Positions 1-11,393 are shown, numbered from the stretch's first letter. The stretch: 64,000 nucleotides of DNA from Halobacillus kuroshimensis DSM 18393 (GCF_000425705.1 NZ_AUDY01000008.1:620001-684000), one strand, 5' to 3'. The notes: a model not told the origin generated them from the letters alone. A program made the numbers and translations.

Positions 1-7
1 CACGTGT

Positions 8-43
8 GCCTCTTTACGCCTTTTAAGCGTAGGGAGGCTTTTT
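8..43 (+). terminator. Terminator half of the PyrR-type attenuator upstream of pyrP
   Basis: GCCTCTTTACGC pairs with GCGTAGGGAGGC (12 bp, two G-U pairs) around a short loop and is followed by a run of T. It lies just before pyrP. By analogy with the pyrR-pyrP junction of B. subtilis it is the terminator of a PyrR/UMP-responsive attenuator; the PyrR-binding half would be left of the window. Confidence 0.8.
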
Positions 44-68
44 TTACGGGCAGAGGAGGAATGAACAA

Positions 69-1457
69 GTGGAAAAACATCAACCAGCATTAGACATTCA
101 TGAAGTTCCGGCAGCCGGAAAGTGGCTGACTTTAAGCCTGCAGCATTTGTTTGCGATGTTCGGCGCTACCATCCTTGTCCCTTTTCTGACTGGACTTTCC
201 CCAGCCGTCGCTTTAGTATCCAGTGGATTTGGAACTCTCGCCTATCTGCTGATTACAAGAGGAAAGGTACCGGCCTATCTTGGTTCAAGCTTTGCCTTTA
301 TTTATCCCATCATTGAAGTATCGAAGACGAGCGGAGCAGCCGGGGCCATGGTCGGAAGCTTTCTGACAGGCCTTGTATACGGGGCGGTCGCTCTCCTCAT
401 CACTGTTTTTGGAACTAAATGGCTGATGAATCTGCTTCCGCCGATCGTCGTAGGCCCGGTCATCATCGTCATTGGTCTTGGGCTGGCTTCCACAGCGGTC
501 GATATGGCCATGTACCTGCCTGGACAGGAAGAGAATGTATACAGCAGTGTGCACTTGACGACAGCTCTGGTCACCTTAGGGTTAACGGTCATCGCATCCA
601 TCTTTTTCAAGGGGTTCTTCTCCCTGCTGCCCATCTTGTTCGGAATCGTCGGCGGATACATCTTTGCCTTATTCCAGGGTATTGTGGATACAACGGCCAT
701 TCAAGCAGAATGGCAGGCACTCACTTCAGCAGATTCTGTGACAGGCTTTCTCGGAGCGTTCTTCCAAGTCCCTGACTTCATCGTTCCCTTTGTCGACTTC
801 AGCCCATGGGGAGTGATCAGCTGGGAAATTGCCCTCCTGATGGTGCCTTTTGCCCTTGTTACGATTACAGAACATACAGGGGACCAAATGGTTCTTTCCA
901 AAGTAGTGGGGCGGAACTTTTTGAAAAATCCGGGGCTTGATAAATCGATTCTCGGCGATGGAGCGGCCACTATGATCGCGTCCTGTCTGGGCGGTCCTCC
1001 GAATACGACATACGGGGAAAACATCGGCGTGCTTGCCATCACAAGAGTCTACAGCGTTTTCGTTATCGGAGGGGCAGCGGTCATCGCAGTCATCTTCGGT
1101 TTTATAGGAATGGTTACGGCTGTGATCGGGTCTGTCCCGTCGGCCGTTATGGGAGGGGTTTCCATTCTTCTTTTCGGAATTATCGCTTCCAGTGGACTAC
1201 GCATGCTGATTGATAATCAAATTGATTTTGGAGAAAAACGCAACCTGATTATAGCATCCATCATCCTTGTTCTCGGCGTAGGAGGCGCCTTCGTACAGGT
1301 CACCGAGGAGGTTCAGATCGCCGGAATGGCTCTGTCAGCAGTGATCGGTGTTTTCCTTCACCAAGTGCTGCCAGGAAAAGAAAAAGGCTATGGCAATGGA
1401 AAAATGTTTGAAGAACCTGAAGTGGAAGAGAAAAAAGAACAGCATGAAGTGGCATAA
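69..1457 (+). CDS. pyrP: Uracil permease (NCS2 family)
   Basis: Uracil:proton symporter of the cytoplasmic membrane (UraA/PyrP branch of NCS2), feeding uracil salvage. The 462-residue product is almost wholly hydrophobic, with roughly a dozen membrane segments and the family signature GGPPNTTYGENIG near residues 306-318. The start is GTG at 69, preceded by AGGAGGA at 54-60 with good spacing; an ATG at 61 is in another frame. It lies between two PyrR-type attenuators, so it is expected to be repressed when UMP is plentiful. The C-terminal 30 residues are charged and cytoplasmic. Family and operon position agree, so the call is secure. Confidence 0.95.
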   Translation: MEKHQPALDIHEVPAAGKWLTLSLQHLFAMFGATILVPFLTGLSPAVALVSSGFGTLAYLLITRGKVPAYLGSSFAFIYPIIEVSKTSGAAGAMVGSFLTGLVYGAVALLITVFGTKWLMNLLPPIVVGPVIIVIGLGLASTAVDMAMYLPGQEENVYSSVHLTTALVTLGLTVIASIFFKGFFSLLPILFGIVGGYIFALFQGIVDTTAIQAEWQALTSADSVTGFLGAFFQVPDFIVPFVDFSPWGVISWEIALLMVPFALVTITEHTGDQMVLSKVVGRNFLKNPGLDKSILGDGAATMIASCLGGPPNTTYGENIGVLAITRVYSVFVIGGAAVIAVIFGFIGMVTAVIGSVPSAVMGGVSILLFGIIASSGLRMLIDNQIDFGEKRNLIIASIILVLGVGGAFVQVTEEVQIAGMALSAVIGVFLHQVLPGKEKGYGNGKMFEEPEVEEKKEQHEVA

Positions 1458-1477
1458 CCAAGAACACACGTTTTAAT

Positions 1478-1571
1478 CGGGTCCCGTGAGGCCCGGAAAG
1501 GTGTACCAGGGAATGGCTCGTCTGCCTGTGCAGCGAGTGAGGCACCCCCGTACACCGGGGGTGCCTTTTTC
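1478..1571 (+). promoter_or_regulatory. PyrR-dependent transcription attenuator between pyrP and pyrB
   Basis: A hairpin at 1478-1495 (CGGG stem, loop TCCCGTGAGG) matches the PyrR-binding loop consensus UCCNGNGAGG, the anti-antiterminator. It is followed by a terminator in which GGCACCCCCG (1541-1550) pairs with CGGGGGTGCC (1556-1565) ahead of a T run. The bases between can form the antiterminator. This is the B. subtilis arrangement; PyrR-UMP binding should favour termination before pyrB. Confidence 0.85.
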
Positions 1572-1612
1572 TTTGTATACCGGTCAAAATCATGAAGATC
1601 GGAGTGAAGGAT

Positions 1613-2509
1613 ATGCCGGTAGTCCAGCCTTTACAACATCTATTATCTATGAAGGAACTGAGCCCAGCGCAGATATTCCAGCTTATCGAGAGGGCGGAGC
1701 GTCTGAATCAGCCAGGGGATAATCCCTCTTACCATGGCAGGTTTGCTGCCAACCTTTTTTTAGAACCAAGCACACGGACTAAAGTAAGCTTCCAGATTGC
1801 TCAACGTAAATCAGGGTTTGAACTCATCGATCTGGAGGGGCGGGGGTCCAGCCTGACGAAGGGGGAAAGTCTTTATGATACGTTGAAAACGCTCGAATCC
1901 CTTGGAGTTGAACTGGCTGTCGTCCGACAGTCACAGACGGGTCTGCTTCAGCATTGTGCTTCACATTTAAATCTTACTCTGATCAACGCAGGGGATGGAT
2001 GCGGTGAGCATCCCACACAGAGTCTATTGGACTTGTATACCATTTATGAGCAGTTTCACAGCTTCAAAGGGCTGCGCATCTGTATCGCTGGTGATATTAA
2101 ACACAGCCGGGTAGCCAGGTCGAATGCTGCTGCGCTTTCCCGTCTTGGAGCCGAGGTTTATTTTGTCAGTAAACCCGAATGGCAGGACTCAGCCATAGCG
2201 GATCACTACATTTCTATGGATGAAGCTGTCACACACTGTGATGTACTGATGCTCCTGAGAATCCAGCATGAGCGGCATATCCATCGGGAAGACACGGCTG
2301 CGTACCTTGAGCAGTACGGGTTGACGAAAGAAAGGGAAGCGAGAATGGATGCGGACAGCATCATCCTTCATCCAGCTCCTGTCAATCGCGGAGTTGAAAT
2401 CGATAGTGATCTAGTAGAGAGCAGGAAATCAAGAATTTTCAGGCAGATGAGCAATGGAGTTGCTGTGAGGATGGCTGTTATGGATTCGTTAATGAAGGGG
2501 GAACTGTAA
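1613..2509 (+). CDS. pyrB: Aspartate carbamoyltransferase, catalytic chain
   Basis: Condenses carbamoyl phosphate and aspartate to carbamoyl-aspartate, the committed step of de novo pyrimidine synthesis. Carbamoyl-phosphate-binding EPSTRTK lies near residues 50-56, HPTQ near 132 and HPAPVNRG near 252. I start at ATG 1613 (298 aa) because GGAGTG at 1601-1606 is a suitable ribosome site; an in-frame ATG at 1592 has none. The stop codon abuts the pyrC start with no gap, indicating tight coupling. It is the first gene after the attenuator. No regulatory chain gene (pyrI) is present, as usual in Bacillus. Confidence 0.96.
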   Translation: MPVVQPLQHLLSMKELSPAQIFQLIERAERLNQPGDNPSYHGRFAANLFLEPSTRTKVSFQIAQRKSGFELIDLEGRGSSLTKGESLYDTLKTLESLGVELAVVRQSQTGLLQHCASHLNLTLINAGDGCGEHPTQSLLDLYTIYEQFHSFKGLRICIAGDIKHSRVARSNAAALSRLGAEVYFVSKPEWQDSAIADHYISMDEAVTHCDVLMLLRIQHERHIHREDTAAYLEQYGLTKEREARMDADSIILHPAPVNRGVEIDSDLVESRKSRIFRQMSNGVAVRMAVMDSLMKGEL

Positions 2510-3808
2510 ATGAAGATAAAAGTGATCAACGCTCGTGTGCTGCAAAGCGATGGAAAGATGGAATCCACAGAAATGGTGATGGAAAATGGGATGATCCAGG
2601 AAATAGGGCGAAACCATAACCAAACGGTTGTCGACCGTGTATGGGATGCGAAAGGTCTATTCATCAGTCCCGGCTTTGTTGATGTACACGTCCATCTGCG
2701 CGAACCGGGTGGAGAAGCGAAGGAGACGATACAAACAGGGACACAGGCGGCAGCAAAAGGTGGATTTACGACCATCTGCGCCATGCCGAATACCACCCCT
2801 GTACCTGATGACGGGCAGACCCTGGATGAACTCAAGCGGCGAATAAAAGAAACGGCCCATGTCCGTGTCCTGCCTTATGCTTCCATCACAAGCCGTCAGG
2901 TCGGCCGGGAACTTGTGGATATGGAAACCCTGGCAGACAAAGGCGCCTTCGCTTTTACTGATGATGGGGTAGGTATTCAGGATGCGGGAATGATGCTGGA
3001 AGCCATGAAAGCTGCCTCATCGGCCGGTAAAGCTGTAGTCGCTCATTGTGAGGACAATTCTCTTGTACATAAAGGGGTGTGTCATGAAGGGGATGTGAGT
3101 CAGCGTCTTTCGCTGCCGGGAATCATGTCAACGACGGAATCTGTTCAGATTGCCAGAGATGTCCTGCTCGCTGAACAAACCGGCTGTCACTATCACATTT
3201 GTCATGTTTCCACAAAAGAATCCGTACGCATCATCCGCAACGCAAAAAAAGCGGGGGTTCATGTAACGGCTGAAGTGACTCCCCACCATCTTGTCCTGCA
3301 GGAAGACGACATCATCGAGGATCATGGGTTTTATAAAATGAACCCACCGCTTCGCAGCAGAGAGGACCAACAAGCGCTTCTTGAAGGTTTAAAAGATGGC
3401 ACGATCGACTTTATCGCTACAGACCATGCTCCACATACAGAAGAGGAAAAGCAGCAGGGCTTTTTAGACGCCCCCTTTGGGATTACAGGATTGGAAACAG
3501 CTTTTCCTCTATTATATACCCACCTCGTTGAGGAAGGATTCTGCACTTTGAAGGAGCTGGTGGATTGGATGACAGTGAAGCCGGCAGCCGTTTTCCACCT
3601 GCCTTACGGCACGCTTGCGCCTGGAGCTCCTGCAGATTTTACAATGATTGATTTAACCAGTGAAAGGGCTGTCGTGCGGGAAACATTCCTTTCGAAAGGA
3701 AAAAACACGCCATTCAACGGCTGGACACTGAAGGGCTGGCCGGTTTTAACCGTAGTCAACGGAAATCTAACATGGGAGGAGAGTACACATGAAGCAGCTC
3801 GTACTTGA
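2510..3808 (+). CDS. pyrC: Dihydroorotase
   Basis: Zinc amidohydrolase that cyclises carbamoyl-aspartate to dihydroorotate. The metal-binding motif [10 protein letters not shown] is near residues 58-67 and ATDHAPHT near 303-310, both typical of class I dihydroorotases. The length of 432 aa is close to the roughly 428 aa usual in Bacillus. The ATG directly follows the pyrB stop, and the 3' end overlaps carA by 20 bases in another frame. There is nothing unusual in the sequence. Confidence 0.96.
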   Translation: MKIKVINARVLQSDGKMESTEMVMENGMIQEIGRNHNQTVVDRVWDAKGLFISPGFVDVHVHLREPGGEAKETIQTGTQAAAKGGFTTICAMPNTTPVPDDGQTLDELKRRIKETAHVRVLPYASITSRQVGRELVDMETLADKGAFAFTDDGVGIQDAGMMLEAMKAASSAGKAVVAHCEDNSLVHKGVCHEGDVSQRLSLPGIMSTTESVQIARDVLLAEQTGCHYHICHVSTKESVRIIRNAKKAGVHVTAEVTPHHLVLQEDDIIEDHGFYKMNPPLRSREDQQALLEGLKDGTIDFIATDHAPHTEEEKQQGFLDAPFGITGLETAFPLLYTHLVEEGFCTLKELVDWMTVKPAAVFHLPYGTLAPGAPADFTMIDLTSERAVVRETFLSKGKNTPFNGWTLKGWPVLTVVNGNLTWEESTHEAART

Positions 3809-4898
3809 AGATGGAACAGTATTCAAAGGGGAAGGTTTCGGATGCGAAAGGGAATCGATGGGTGAAATTGTCTTCAACACAGGAATGACAGGTTATCAAG
3901 AGGTCCTGTCCGATCCTTCCTACTGCGGTCAGATTGTGACCTTTACGTACCCGTTGATTGGAAACTACGGCATCAACCGCGACGATTTTGAAACGGTTCA
4001 CCCCGCTGTGTTCGGGGTCGTTGTGAAGGAGCACTGTGTACGGCCGTCAAACTTCCGCAGTGAGGAAACCCTGGATGCTTACCTTGAGGCAAGGAACATT
4101 CCCGGGATAAGTGGAGTGGATACGAGAAAACTGACGAAGATCATCCGCCGTTACGGTACGATGAAAGCGATGATTGCCTCCAGCGAGCGATCCCCCTCAG
4201 AAGTTATGAAAATGATGGAGGATTCACCTTCTTACAACAACCAGGTGCAGCACGTTTCCACTGTGAAACCGTACGTTGTACCCGGGCGGGGGAAAAGGAT
4301 TGTTCTGGTGGACTTTGGAATGAAGTATGGTATTTTAAGGGATTTTGCCAGGCGCAGCTGTCACGTCACTGTTGTCCCCTACCACACTAGTCATGAGGAG
4401 ATTTTAAGGCTGAAACCGGACGGCGTTATGCTCTCCAATGGGCCTGGAGATCCGAAAAACGTCCCGGAGGCTGTGGAAACGGTACGCAACCTCATCGGGC
4501 GTGTTCCGGTTTTCGGCATCTGTCTCGGCCACCAGCTGATCGCCCTTGCAGGTGGTGCCGATACGATGAAAATGAAGTTCGGACACCGTGGGTCCAACCA
4601 GCCTGTGAAAGATCTTGAAACGAATCGAACCTTTATTACCTCCCAAAACCATGGGTACACCGTAGCGTTGGAATCCCTTGAAGATACGGAATTGATGGCG
4701 ACACAAGTATCGTTGAACGATGAGACGGTTGAAGGGCTGAAGCACCGCACACAGCCCGTTTTTAGTGTGCAGTATCATCCCGAAAGCTCACCGGGACCAG
4801 AAGATACGTCCTGGTTGTTTGACCACTTTCTTAAAAACATCGAAAAGACGAACAAGCGCACAAAGGAGGAACCTCAATGCCTAAACGTACAAATATAA
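3789..4898 (+). CDS. pyrAA: Carbamoyl phosphate synthase small subunit (pyrimidine-specific)
   Basis: Glutaminase subunit: hydrolyses glutamine and channels ammonia to the large subunit. The N-terminal CPSase small-chain domain is followed by a class I amidotransferase domain with the nucleophile in GICLGHQ (Cys near 245) and YHPESSPGP (catalytic His and Glu near 329-331). The length is 369 aa. The start ATG lies within the end of pyrC and the end overlaps pyrAB by 22 bases. Its place in the pyr operon shows it is the pyrimidine-repressed enzyme rather than an arginine-specific CarA. Confidence 0.95.
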   Translation: MKQLVLEDGTVFKGEGFGCERESMGEIVFNTGMTGYQEVLSDPSYCGQIVTFTYPLIGNYGINRDDFETVHPAVFGVVVKEHCVRPSNFRSEETLDAYLEARNIPGISGVDTRKLTKIIRRYGTMKAMIASSERSPSEVMKMMEDSPSYNNQVQHVSTVKPYVVPGRGKRIVLVDFGMKYGILRDFARRSCHVTVVPYHTSHEEILRLKPDGVMLSNGPGDPKNVPEAVETVRNLIGRVPVFGICLGHQLIALAGGADTMKMKFGHRGSNQPVKDLETNRTFITSQNHGYTVALESLEDTELMATQVSLNDETVEGLKHRTQPVFSVQYHPESSPGPEDTSWLFDHFLKNIEKTNKRTKEEPQCLNVQI

Positions 4899-7800
4899 AT
4901 AAAATCCTCGTCATTGGATCCGGTCCCATCGTGATCGGCCAGGCGGCTGAATTTGATTATTCCGGCACCCAGGCCTGTCAGTCTTTGAAAGAGGAAGGTT
5001 ATGAGGTCATTCTGGCAAATTCCAATCCAGCTACGATTATGACGGATCATACGTTTGCGGATCAGGTCTATATGGAACCTTTGACTCTTGAATTTATGAA
5101 AAAGATTATCCGTAAGGAACAGCCGGATGCCGTGCTTCCGACACTCGGAGGCCAGACAGGTCTGAACATGGCCGTCGAACTTCATGACTCAGGCATTCTC
5201 GATCAATATCAGGTGGAGCTGCTCGGTACTCCACTGGAAGCGATCCAGCGCGCGGAGGACCGGGAGAAGTTCCGCTCCCTCATGCACGAATTAGAGCACC
5301 CGGTTCCGGAAAGTGATATCGTCAGTACGGTGGATCAAGCGTTACGTTTTGCCGATCGTATCGGCTATCCAGTCATCGTCCGTCCAGCTTATACGATGGG
5401 TGGAGCCGGTGGAGGGATTTGTGATCACGAAGAGCAGCTGAGGGAAACGGTGAGAAGCGGACTTTCTCTCAGCCCCGTCTCTCAATGTCTCGTCGAGAAA
5501 AATATCGCCGGATTCAAGGAAATTGAATACGAAGTGATGCGGGACAGTGCAGAAAATAAAATTGTCGTCTGTAACATGGAAAACTTTGATCCTGTCGGCA
5601 TACACACCGGTGATTCCATAGTAACCGCCCCATCTCAAACACTTAGTGACAGAGAATATCAGATGCTTCGAAACGTGTCTTTGGAAATTATCGAAGCTTT
5701 AAAAATTGAGGGAGGCTGCAACGTACAGCTGGCTCTCGATCCCGACAGCTTCCAGTACTATGTGATTGAAGTCAATCCAAGAGTCAGCCGTTCCTCAGCG
5801 CTTGCTTCAAAAGCAACGGGTTACCCCATCGCAAAAATTGCTGCAAAGATTGCGGTAGGGATGACGCTGGATGAGATTCAAAATCCGATTACAGGAACCA
5901 CATATGCCTGCTTTGAACCTGCGCTGGATTATGTCGTATCCAAAATCCCCCGCTGGCCGTTCGATAAATTCGCCAAGGGAAACCGTGTTCTGGGCACGCA
6001 GATGAAAGCGACAGGCGAGGTGATGAGCATCGGCCGGACTTGGGAAGAGTCTTTGTTGAAAGGCATCCGCTCGCTCGAAGGGGGGACGGAAGAACTGAGA
6101 CTGGCCCATGCGTCCCGTTTAACCGCAGAGGAATTGAACGAGCGAATCGTGAAAGCGGACGACGAACGGATTTTCTTAATTGCCGAAGCTTTCCGCCGGG
6201 GCTTTTCTATCGAGGAACTTCACGAAAAAACAGCGATTGATGAGTTCTTCCTTTATAAATTGGAGCAGATCATCCTTCTGGAACAGCAGCTTGAAACAGA
6301 GGAATTGTCTGCTTCTCTCCTAAGGAAAGTAAAACAGCTTGGGATGTCCGACCAGCAGATTTCCCGTGCAGCAGGAGTGTCAGTCGATGAAGTCCGACAG
6401 AAGCGGAAAAGCATGAGGATTGAACCGGTCTATAAAATGGTGGATACGTGCGCAGGGGAATTCGCCTCCGAAACGCCGTACTTTTACAGCAGCTATGAAG
6501 AGGAAAATGAATCCCTTTCCTCATCAAGGAAAAAAGTGCTCGTCATTGGATCCGGACCGATTCGGATTGGTCAGGGGGTCGAGTTTGATTATGCTACGGT
6601 GCACTCGGTGCTTGCGTTAAAAGAAATGGGTTATGAAGCGATTATTATGAACAACAATCCGGAGACGGTTTCCACTGACTTCAGTGTCTCTGATAAATTG
6701 TACTTCGAACCTTTGACTCTTGAAGATGTTCTCAACGTCACCGACCTTGAAAATCCTGAAGGCGTAATCGTTCAATTCGGTGGACAGACAGCGATTAATC
6801 TAGTAGAAGGGCTGAGCCGGCACGGAATCCGGATTCTCGGAACAACGATGGAAGCCATCCATGAAACAGAAGACCGCGACTTGTTTGAAAAGCTCCTCAA
6901 CCGCCTGAATGTACCGAAACCGGGAGGAGAAAGTGCGGCTAGTGAAGCAGAAGCTGTAGCCGCCGCTGAGAAAATCGGTTATCCCATTGTCGTCCGTCCA
7001 TCCTATGTTCTCGGTGGGAGAGCGATGGCCATCGTGTATTCGCGGGAAGAACTGGCTTCCTATCTGGATGACAATGCTTTTGTCCATAACGGTCACCCCA
7101 TTTTAATCGATAAGTATATGACAGGGATGGAAGTGGAAGTAGATGCCATTACAGACGGCGAGGATGTGTTCGTACCTGGTGTTATGGAACATATCGAACG
7201 TGCAGGGGTCCACTCAGGTGACTCCATGGCTGTCTATCCACCCCGGCGTTTGACTCCCGCGCTCGAAAAGCAGTGTCTGGACATCACGGCTGATATCGCA
7301 AGAGAACTGAAGATGAAGGGTCTCGTCAATATCCAGTTCGTTATTTCAGATGGAACCGCTTATGTATTGGAAGTCAATCCCAGAGCAAGCCGGACCGTTC
7401 CTTTTCTCAGCAAAATAACCGGTGTTCCCATGGCAGGGCTGGCAACGAAAGTGCTGATGGGCGGAAAATTGACCGAACATGGATACAGCACGGGGACAGC
7501 CCGCAAGCCGAAAGGGGTCTATGTGAAAGTGCCGGTGTTCTCCTTTGAAAAATTAAGAAGTGTCGATACGACGCTTGGACCCGAAATGAAATCAACAGGG
7601 GAAGTCATCGGGTATGATGAAACGCTGGAGAAAGCCTTATACAAAGGCATGATTTCCTCCGGGTTAAAGATACCCGTCCAGGGATCTGTCCTTTTGACGG
7701 TTGCTGATAAGGATAAGGAAGAAATGGTGCGCATTGCCCGGACCTTTTATGAACTCGGTTTTCGTTTGTTTGCCACAGAAGGCACGTCAACCGTAATCGC

Positions 7801-8077
7801 CCGGGAAGGTCTTCCTGTAGAAGCAGTCGGTAAAGTTGGTTCGGCAGAGAGGGATGTGCTGGATCTTATTCAGAACAGTGAAGTTCAATTTGTCATCAAT
7901 ACGTTGAACAAAGGGATGCGTGCGAGGTCTGACGGGTTCAGGATCCGCCGGGAAGCTGTAGAAAACGGCATCGCCTGTCTGACAAGCCTTGATACGGCAA
8001 CGGCTATCGTTGAAGTCATTAACGCCATGTCTTTTTCGGCAAGAGCCATTACTCCGATGGAAGGGGTGGGGCAGTGA
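4877..8077 (+). CDS. pyrAB: Carbamoyl phosphate synthase large subunit
   Basis: Synthesises carbamoyl phosphate from bicarbonate, ammonia and two ATP. At 1066 aa it has the expected duplicated architecture: two ATP-grasp halves, each opening with VIGSGPI..IGQ..EFDY (near residues 12 and 553), an oligomerisation segment between them, and a C-terminal MGS-like allosteric domain from about residue 930 that should bind UMP/PRPP. AAGGAGG lies at the proper distance from ATG 4877. The 3' end overlaps the pyrK GTG start in a GTGA junction, consistent with translational coupling. Confidence 0.96.
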   Translation: MPKRTNINKILVIGSGPIVIGQAAEFDYSGTQACQSLKEEGYEVILANSNPATIMTDHTFADQVYMEPLTLEFMKKIIRKEQPDAVLPTLGGQTGLNMAVELHDSGILDQYQVELLGTPLEAIQRAEDREKFRSLMHELEHPVPESDIVSTVDQALRFADRIGYPVIVRPAYTMGGAGGGICDHEEQLRETVRSGLSLSPVSQCLVEKNIAGFKEIEYEVMRDSAENKIVVCNMENFDPVGIHTGDSIVTAPSQTLSDREYQMLRNVSLEIIEALKIEGGCNVQLALDPDSFQYYVIEVNPRVSRSSALASKATGYPIAKIAAKIAVGMTLDEIQNPITGTTYACFEPALDYVVSKIPRWPFDKFAKGNRVLGTQMKATGEVMSIGRTWEESLLKGIRSLEGGTEELRLAHASRLTAEELNERIVKADDERIFLIAEAFRRGFSIEELHEKTAIDEFFLYKLEQIILLEQQLETEELSASLLRKVKQLGMSDQQISRAAGVSVDEVRQKRKSMRIEPVYKMVDTCAGEFASETPYFYSSYEEENESLSSSRKKVLVIGSGPIRIGQGVEFDYATVHSVLALKEMGYEAIIMNNNPETVSTDFSVSDKLYFEPLTLEDVLNVTDLENPEGVIVQFGGQTAINLVEGLSRHGIRILGTTMEAIHETEDRDLFEKLLNRLNVPKPGGESAASEAEAVAAAEKIGYPIVVRPSYVLGGRAMAIVYSREELASYLDDNAFVHNGHPILIDKYMTGMEVEVDAITDGEDVFVPGVMEHIERAGVHSGDSMAVYPPRRLTPALEKQCLDITADIARELKMKGLVNIQFVISDGTAYVLEVNPRASRTVPFLSKITGVPMAGLATKVLMGGKLTEHGYSTGTARKPKGVYVKVPVFSFEKLRSVDTTLGPEMKSTGEVIGYDETLEKALYKGMISSGLKIPVQGSVLLTVADKDKEEMVRIARTFYELGFRLFATEGTSTVIAREGLPVEAVGKVGSAERDVLDLIQNSEVQFVINTLNKGMRARSDGFRIRREAVENGIACLTSLDTATAIVEVINAMSFSARAITPMEGVGQ

Positions 8078-8835
8078 TCAGAGAAGATCTGACGGTTGTG
8101 GATCATACGCTGGTTGCCGAAGATACGTACCAATTAATTCTTTGCGGGCGTATGGTACACGACATCAAGCAGCCTGGACAATTTGTTCACATTCGGACAA
8201 GTACGGACGAATATTTACGAAGGCCGGTATCCATCTCGGATTACAACATAGATGAGGAAACGATCACTCTGTTGTACAAAGTGATTGGAAAAGGAACAAA
8301 AGCCCTTACAGCTTATCAGATTGGTGATTCTCTTGATGTGCTTGGTCCCGGAGGCAGAGGTTTTCCTGTAAAAGCTCGTCCTGGAGAGAATGTCCTTCTG
8401 ACAGGGGGAGGCATCGGTGTGCCCCCTCTATACCGGCTGGCCCGTGAGCTGTATGAAAAAGGAGCGGACCTTACTATTATTCTCGGATTTCAATCCATCC
8501 GTCACGCTTTTTTGAAGAGTGAATTTCAACAATATGGGAGCGTCTACATTATGACAGATGACGGAACCTCCGGAAATAAAGGGTTTGTCACGGACGGGAT
8601 TGCAGGAATGTCTGGTTCGTTTGACCGCTATTATACGTGCGGACCTACGCCCATGCTGAAAGCTGTGGTCAAACAGCTCGGTGATACAGAAGGATATATT
8701 TCCATGGAGGAACGGATGGGATGTGGGATCGGCGCTTGTTTTGCCTGTGTAGTGCCTTCCCATGATGAAAAAGGCTACAAGCGAATCTGCTGTGATGGTC
8801 CGGTCTTTCACCATAAGGAGGTTGTGCTGACATGA
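8074..8835 (+). CDS. pyrK: Dihydroorotate dehydrogenase B, electron transfer subunit
   Basis: FAD and [2Fe-2S] subunit that passes electrons from PyrD to NAD. It contains a ferredoxin-reductase-like FAD/NAD fold ([21 protein letters not shown]) and a C-terminal cysteine cluster (CGIGACFAC near residues 216-224 and ICCDGP near 235) that ligates the iron-sulfur centre. The start is GTG 8074, sharing GTGA with the pyrAB stop; the end shares ATGA with pyrD. The length of 253 aa is typical. Its presence shows that the neighbouring PyrD is the NAD-dependent class 1B enzyme. Confidence 0.95.
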   Translation: MIREDLTVVDHTLVAEDTYQLILCGRMVHDIKQPGQFVHIRTSTDEYLRRPVSISDYNIDEETITLLYKVIGKGTKALTAYQIGDSLDVLGPGGRGFPVKARPGENVLLTGGGIGVPPLYRLARELYEKGADLTIILGFQSIRHAFLKSEFQQYGSVYIMTDDGTSGNKGFVTDGIAGMSGSFDRYYTCGPTPMLKAVVKQLGDTEGYISMEERMGCGIGACFACVVPSHDEKGYKRICCDGPVFHHKEVVLT

Positions 8836-9764
8836 ATACGATGATTCAACTGCCCGGCCTCTCTTTGAAAAATCCAATCATGCCGGCTTCGGGATGCTTT
8901 GGATTTGGTCGTGAATATGCCCGCTTTTACCCGCTCGCTGAACTCGGAGCTGTCATCATGAAGGCCGCCACCGGTGAAAAGAGATATGGCAATCCAACTC
9001 CGCGTGTAGCTGAATCAACAGGAGGGATGCTCAATGCCATTGGTCTGCAAAATCCAGGTGTCGAGTCGATCATTCAGGAGGAAATCCCTTTTCTGAAGGC
9101 CCAGCAGGTGCCGATCATAGCAAATGTCGCCGGCAGCACGGTAGAGGAATATGTGGAAGTAGCAGAGAAGATCTCTTCTCATGTCGATGCTCTCGAGCTG
9201 AATATCTCCTGTCCGAATGTCAAGGAGGGCGGTGTTCAGTTTGGAATGGATCCAGTGCTTGCGGAGGATGTTACACGCAGAGTCGTTCAAGTAAGCCGTG
9301 TTCCGGTATATGTGAAGTTGTCGCCGAATGTAAGCGACATCGTTGTCATGGCCAAAGCGGCTGAAAGGGGAGGTGCCTCCGGCCTGTCTATGATCAATAC
9401 GCTGACCGCTATGCGCATCGATCCATCCTCGCGGAAACCTGTCTTATCGAACGGGACCGGAGGATTGTCCGGAGCTGCCCTGAAGCCGGTCAGTATCCGG
9501 ATGATCCATCAAGTTTATCCCAAGGTCGCCATACCTATTATCGGAATGGGAGGGATTGAAACGGCAGCCGATATTGTCGAGTACCTGCTGGCAGGAGCGA
9601 GCGCAGTGGCTGTAGGCAGTGCGAACTTTAAAAATCCACTCATATGCAGGGAACTCGTGGAACAACTGCCGGAGACGTTACATCATTATGGATTTCAATC
9701 TGTAGAGGAAGCTGTAGGAGGTGCGCATCGTGAAAGTGTTGAAGCCGGTCTACTTCGCCCTTGA
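8832..9764 (+). CDS. pyrD: Dihydroorotate dehydrogenase (NAD+) catalytic subunit
   Basis: FMN enzyme that oxidises dihydroorotate to orotate. It is class 1B: the active-site base is the cysteine in NISCPN (near residue 127), and partner PyrK lies directly upstream with a 4-base overlap. FMN-binding segments ([29 protein letters not shown]) are all present. It is 310 aa long. The 3' end overlaps pyrF by about 35 bases. Confidence 0.96.
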   Translation: MNTMIQLPGLSLKNPIMPASGCFGFGREYARFYPLAELGAVIMKAATGEKRYGNPTPRVAESTGGMLNAIGLQNPGVESIIQEEIPFLKAQQVPIIANVAGSTVEEYVEVAEKISSHVDALELNISCPNVKEGGVQFGMDPVLAEDVTRRVVQVSRVPVYVKLSPNVSDIVVMAKAAERGGASGLSMINTLTAMRIDPSSRKPVLSNGTGGLSGAALKPVSIRMIHQVYPKVAIPIIGMGGIETAADIVEYLLAGASAVAVGSANFKNPLICRELVEQLPETLHHYGFQSVEEAVGGAHRESVEAGLLRP

Positions 9765-10452
9765 TTTCTCTTCAGGCCGCGAAGCGCTTGATTTTTTGAC
9801 TCTACATCATCTTGAAGGTGTTCCAGTTAAAGTGGGCATGGAGCTTTTTTATAAGGAAGGCGCCCCCTTCATTGCCGAACTCAAAAGACGGAACCACGCG
9901 GTTTTCCTGGATTTAAAGCTTCACGATATACCGGAAACCGTCCGCCGGGCGATGAAAAACCTTGCCGGTCTCGGTGTGGATATCGTTACGATTCATGCTT
10001 CCGGCGGCAGTCATATGATCGAAGCTGCCCGGAAGGGGTTGAGCGAAGGGGCAGATGGAAAAACACCTCTTTTATTTGCCGTCACTGTCCTTACTTCCAT
10101 GGACGAAAGGGCTATGAGCAGGGAATGGAAGGTAGAGGAGTCAACAAAGGACATGGTCCTTCATTACAGCCTCTTAGCGGCAGAACATGGAGCGGATGGA
10201 GTCGTGTGCTCTGTTCATGAAGCATCCTTGGTGAAAAAAGAATCAGGGCTTCTAACGTTGACCCCGGGGATCAGGCTCCCGGGAGGACCCGTCCACGATC
10301 AAAAACGGACAGCTACTCCTGTAAAAGCCGCTATGGAGGGCAGTGATGCAATCGTCGTTGGCAGACCCATCCGGAACAGCGGCGAACCCGAGGATACATA
10401 TCAAACCATTAAGGGGGAATTTCTGCATGGAAAAAAATCAGTTGATTCATAA
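9730..10452 (+). CDS. pyrF: Orotidine 5'-phosphate decarboxylase
   Basis: Converts OMP to UMP. The catalytic Lys/Asp array is in [11 protein letters not shown] near residues 60-70; TPGIRLPGG and the phosphate-binding VVGRPI lie near the C terminus. The start at GTG 9730 is preferred over the in-frame GTG at 9721 because TAGGAGG at 9715-9721 then has normal spacing and the product (240 aa) aligns with Bacillus PyrF. It overlaps pyrD upstream and pyrE downstream. Confidence 0.93.
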   Translation: MKVLKPVYFALDFSSGREALDFLTLHHLEGVPVKVGMELFYKEGAPFIAELKRRNHAVFLDLKLHDIPETVRRAMKNLAGLGVDIVTIHASGGSHMIEAARKGLSEGADGKTPLLFAVTVLTSMDERAMSREWKVEESTKDMVLHYSLLAAEHGADGVVCSVHEASLVKKESGLLTLTPGIRLPGGPVHDQKRTATPVKAAMEGSDAIVVGRPIRNSGEPEDTYQTIKGEFLHGKKSVDS

Positions 10453-11056
10453 ACTGCTGGATATTGGTGCTGTCAAAATGTACGAGGAGGATTACTTCAC
10501 ATGGACCTCAGGCATCCAATCCCCCATTTATTGTGACAACCGTTTGACGATGTCTTATCCATCCGTCCGTTCCGCTGTCGCAGAGGCGCTTGTGGACATG
10601 ATCCAGAAACTGCCGGGAGAGGTGGATGGAATAGCCGGATGCGCCACAGCTGGTATTCCGCATGCAGCATGGGCAGCCGATCGTCTCAATCTTCCGATGG
10701 TGTATGTTCGCGGGACTGCCAAAAAACACGGACGCAGAAATCAGATTGAAGGAGTGGTTACCGAAGGCAGCCGTGTAGTCGTCATTGAGGATTTGATTTC
10801 TACAGGGAAGTCTTCCATACAAGCTGCAGATGCCCTTCGGGAAGCCGGGGTGGAAGTGGCAGGAATTTTATCCATCTTCACCTACGGCCTGGCGGAAGCG
10901 AAGCAGGCATTTAAGGAAAAGGAGTACCATGTTCAATCGATTGCCAGCTATGATGATCTGTTGAATGAGCTGTATCAACAGAAAGAACTGGATGACGTTC
11001 AGCTGGAGAAACTGAGAGTGTGGAGGGAAGACCCCTACGTTTTTACAAACTCTTAA
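10427..11056 (+). CDS. pyrE: Orotate phosphoribosyltransferase
   Basis: Adds PRPP ribose phosphate to orotate, giving OMP. The 209-residue protein has the PRPP-binding motif VVVIEDLISTGKS near residues 116-128 and the conserved YVRGTAKKHG segment. A longer open frame begins at 10343, but ATG 10427 follows an AAGGGGG ribosome site and begins with the family's N terminus ([10 protein letters not shown]). It overlaps the end of pyrF by 26 bases and is the last pyr gene; no clear intrinsic terminator follows it. Confidence 0.95.
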   Translation: MEKNQLIHKLLDIGAVKMYEEDYFTWTSGIQSPIYCDNRLTMSYPSVRSAVAEALVDMIQKLPGEVDGIAGCATAGIPHAAWAADRLNLPMVYVRGTAKKHGRRNQIEGVVTEGSRVVVIEDLISTGKSSIQAADALREAGVEVAGILSIFTYGLAEAKQAFKEKEYHVQSIASYDDLLNELYQQKELDDVQLEKLRVWREDPYVFTNS

Positions 11057-11120
11057 ATGATGGAAGAGTTGCTATTTTCATCTTGTCCTTGTACCATTAA
11101 TACAACACAACGTATTGGTG

Positions 11121-11393
11121 ATGACGATGAAATCTAACAAACATTCCTTTTTTATTCTCATGAATGCCTCCCTCGGACTATTAACCTGCTTTGTTTATTT
11201 ATACACGTGGGTCGCTTTTTCCTTTATGGAATCCATGCTGTCATGGGAACCCCTTCTCAGTCTGGCAGGGTCGTTGACGATATTTATATTGTGGAATATG
11301 TACATGTTGAAAAAAGAAGCGAAAAGATACTGGGCCCAGGCGGTTTTTTCCTATGTTGCCTCGATTGCCGTTTTTGCTTATTTTTTAACTTGA
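11121..11393 (+). CDS. Small hydrophobic protein, three predicted membrane segments, function unknown
   Basis: I do not recognise a family. The product is about 90 aa with hydrophobic stretches near residues 9-30, 37-58 and 68-88, separated by short basic loops (KKEAKR), so it is probably an integral membrane protein. TTG 11115, GTG 11118, ATG 11121 and ATG 11127 are all in frame, and the ribosome site is weak. It sits 60 bases after pyrE in the same direction and is followed directly by a clear terminator, which supports a real gene read through from the pyr operon or from its own promoter. Confidence 0.6.
   Translation: MTMKSNKHSFFILMNASLGLLTCFVYLYTWVAFSFMESMLSWEPLLSLAGSLTIFILWNMYMLKKEAKRYWAQAVFSYVASIAVFAYFLT

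Noticed and set aside
302-700. 132-codon minus-strand frame inside pyrP
   Set aside because: Antisense shadow of a GC-rich membrane gene; no start signal and low-complexity product.
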